Part shown: positions 5,453-6,108 of the stretch, one piece after another
Layout: each line of letters opens with the position of its first letter
Position numbering within the stretch: position 1 is the stretch's first letter
Source of the DNA: JAGQTE01 sp964648005
GTDB taxonomy: Bacteria > Actinomycetota > Acidimicrobiia > Acidimicrobiales > Acidimicrobilacustridaceae
Assembly (NCBI GenBank): GCA_964648005.1
Contig: CAZYKR010000262.1
Coordinates: forward strand, 1-6,108
DNA length: 6,108 nucleotides
Reading direction: 5' to 3'
Notes under the pieces: generated by a model
The model's input: the letters and a program-made list of their open reading frames with translations, nothing else
Databases searched by the model: none
What the model was told of the DNA's origin: nothing
Position numbers and translations under genes: made by a program

Positions 5453-6108
5453 TCACCCGGCGGCGGTGTCCAACATGGCCTCGAGGGCCGTGCCCATGGC
5501 CCGGTGCAGGCCCGCCCGGGCGGCAGCACCGGCGCGCCGGTCGGTACGCACGACCACGGCACGCACCCCCGGCGTGCCCGCCGCCTCGCGCACGGCCGAC
5601 GCCACCTGCTCGGCGTCGTCGGCGACGGTGACCTCGATACCGTGCGCCGCGGCGACCGCGGTGAGGTCCAACCCGTGCGGCGTCCCGAAGAGCTGCTCGA
5701 ACACGGCGGTGTCCAGCGACGCCGCCTGCGGTAGGTGCTCGAAGATGCCGCCGCCGTCGTTGTCGACGACCACGATCGTGCAGTCGGCTGGCCGGTGCCC
5801 GGCACCCAGCAGGCCGTTCGTGTCGTGCAGGAACGCCAGGTCGCCGACGAGCGCCACGGTCGGCACGTCGGCGCCGACCGCGACCCCGATCGCCGTCGAC
5901 ACCACGCCGTCGATGCCGTTCGTGCCACGGTTGGCCAGCACCCGGAGCCCCGCCCGCGGCGGTGCGTACCACTCGACGTCACGGACCGGCATCGAGGACG
6001 ACACCACGAGGCGCCCTCCGGCCGGGACGGCGCCGACCACGGCGCGCGCCACCGCCACCTCGGCCAGGTCGGGGTTGCTCCCCAGGGCGCGCACCAGCAC
6101 CTGAGCGC
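5453..6108 (-). CDS. menD: SEPHCHC synthase, C-terminal part (partial)
   Basis: The last ~217 residues of a thiamine diphosphate enzyme that joins isochorismate and 2-oxoglutarate (losing CO2) to give SEPHCHC, the second step of menaquinone synthesis, using the MenF product. Signature segments are SSSMPVRDVE (about 5992-5963) and NRGTNGIDG (about 5932-5906). The ThDP/Mg2+ motif begins GDLAFLHDTNGL (5845-5810) and ends VDNDGGGIF (about 5767-5741). They match MenD closely, in particular the conserved DNDGGGIF stretch. MenD proteins are about 550 residues, so some 60 percent of the gene, including the N-terminal domain, lies beyond the window. The frame stays open to the right edge, so the internal GTG at 6100 is not a start. 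It converges on the HD hydrolase, on the opposite strand from menG-menF. Its stop TGA is at 5455-5453. Confidence 0.94.
   Translation of the reverse strand, partial: AQVLVRALGSNPDLAEVAVARAVVGAVPAGGRLVVSSSMPVRDVEWYAPPRAGLRVLANRGTNGIDGVVSTAIGVAVGADVPTVALVGDLAFLHDTNGLLGAGHRPADCTIVVVDNDGGGIFEHLPQAASLDTAVFEQLFGTPHGLDLTAVAAAHGIEVTVADDAEQVASAVREAAGTPGVRAVVVRTDRRAGAAARAGLHRAMGTALEAMLDTAAG

Noticed and set aside
3286..5982. An 898-codon open frame on the minus strand, across menF, the HD hydrolase and part of menD
   Set aside because: It is antisense to three genes with clear family motifs, or in a wrong frame of menD. Its product is low-complexity and rich in R, G, H and V, as expected of shadow frames in very GC-rich DNA, where stop codons are rare.

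Overview
The window looks like a piece of chromosome from a high-GC actinobacterium. Third codon positions are almost all G or C, the quinone genes belong to the menaquinone pathway, and three genes have TAGGCT/TAGCCT -10 boxes only 7-8 nt before ATG, the layout of leaderless actinobacterial transcripts. A lineage such as Acidimicrobiia would fit, but that is inference; nothing here fixes the taxon. I see no mobile elements, CRISPR, rRNA or tRNA. Most of the window is ordinary housekeeping sequence.

Left part (1-1392): the last 14 codons of an unidentified plus-strand gene end at 47. Facing it is a minus-strand membrane fatty acid desaturase (129-1271) with all three histidine boxes. Just before its start codon is a perfect 20-bp palindrome (1281-1300) that overlaps a good -10 box. 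This is the clearest regulatory signal in the window and looks like a TetR-type operator.

Centre (1393-2695): a minus-strand M50 (site-2 type) membrane metalloprotease with an added C-terminal helical region is divergent from menG. The 109-bp gap between them holds a candidate promoter for each gene and a small perfect hairpin.

Right part (2696-6108): menG (demethylmenaquinone methyltransferase) and menF (isochorismate synthase) overlap by 4 nt and form an operon. They are followed by a small stand-alone RelA/SpoT-type HD hydrolase (4723-5391). Converging on it is the C-terminal part of menD (SEPHCHC synthase), which runs off the right edge. MenF and MenD carry out the first two committed steps of menaquinone synthesis, chorismate to isochorismate to SEPHCHC, and MenG carries out the last, the ring methylation. 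The locus is therefore a partial menaquinone cluster with a putative alarmone-type hydrolase placed inside it. I found no wholly new system. The points most worth following up are the palindromic operator on the desaturase promoter, the shared leaderless promoter design, the HD hydrolase among men genes, and the C-terminal extension of the M50 protease.
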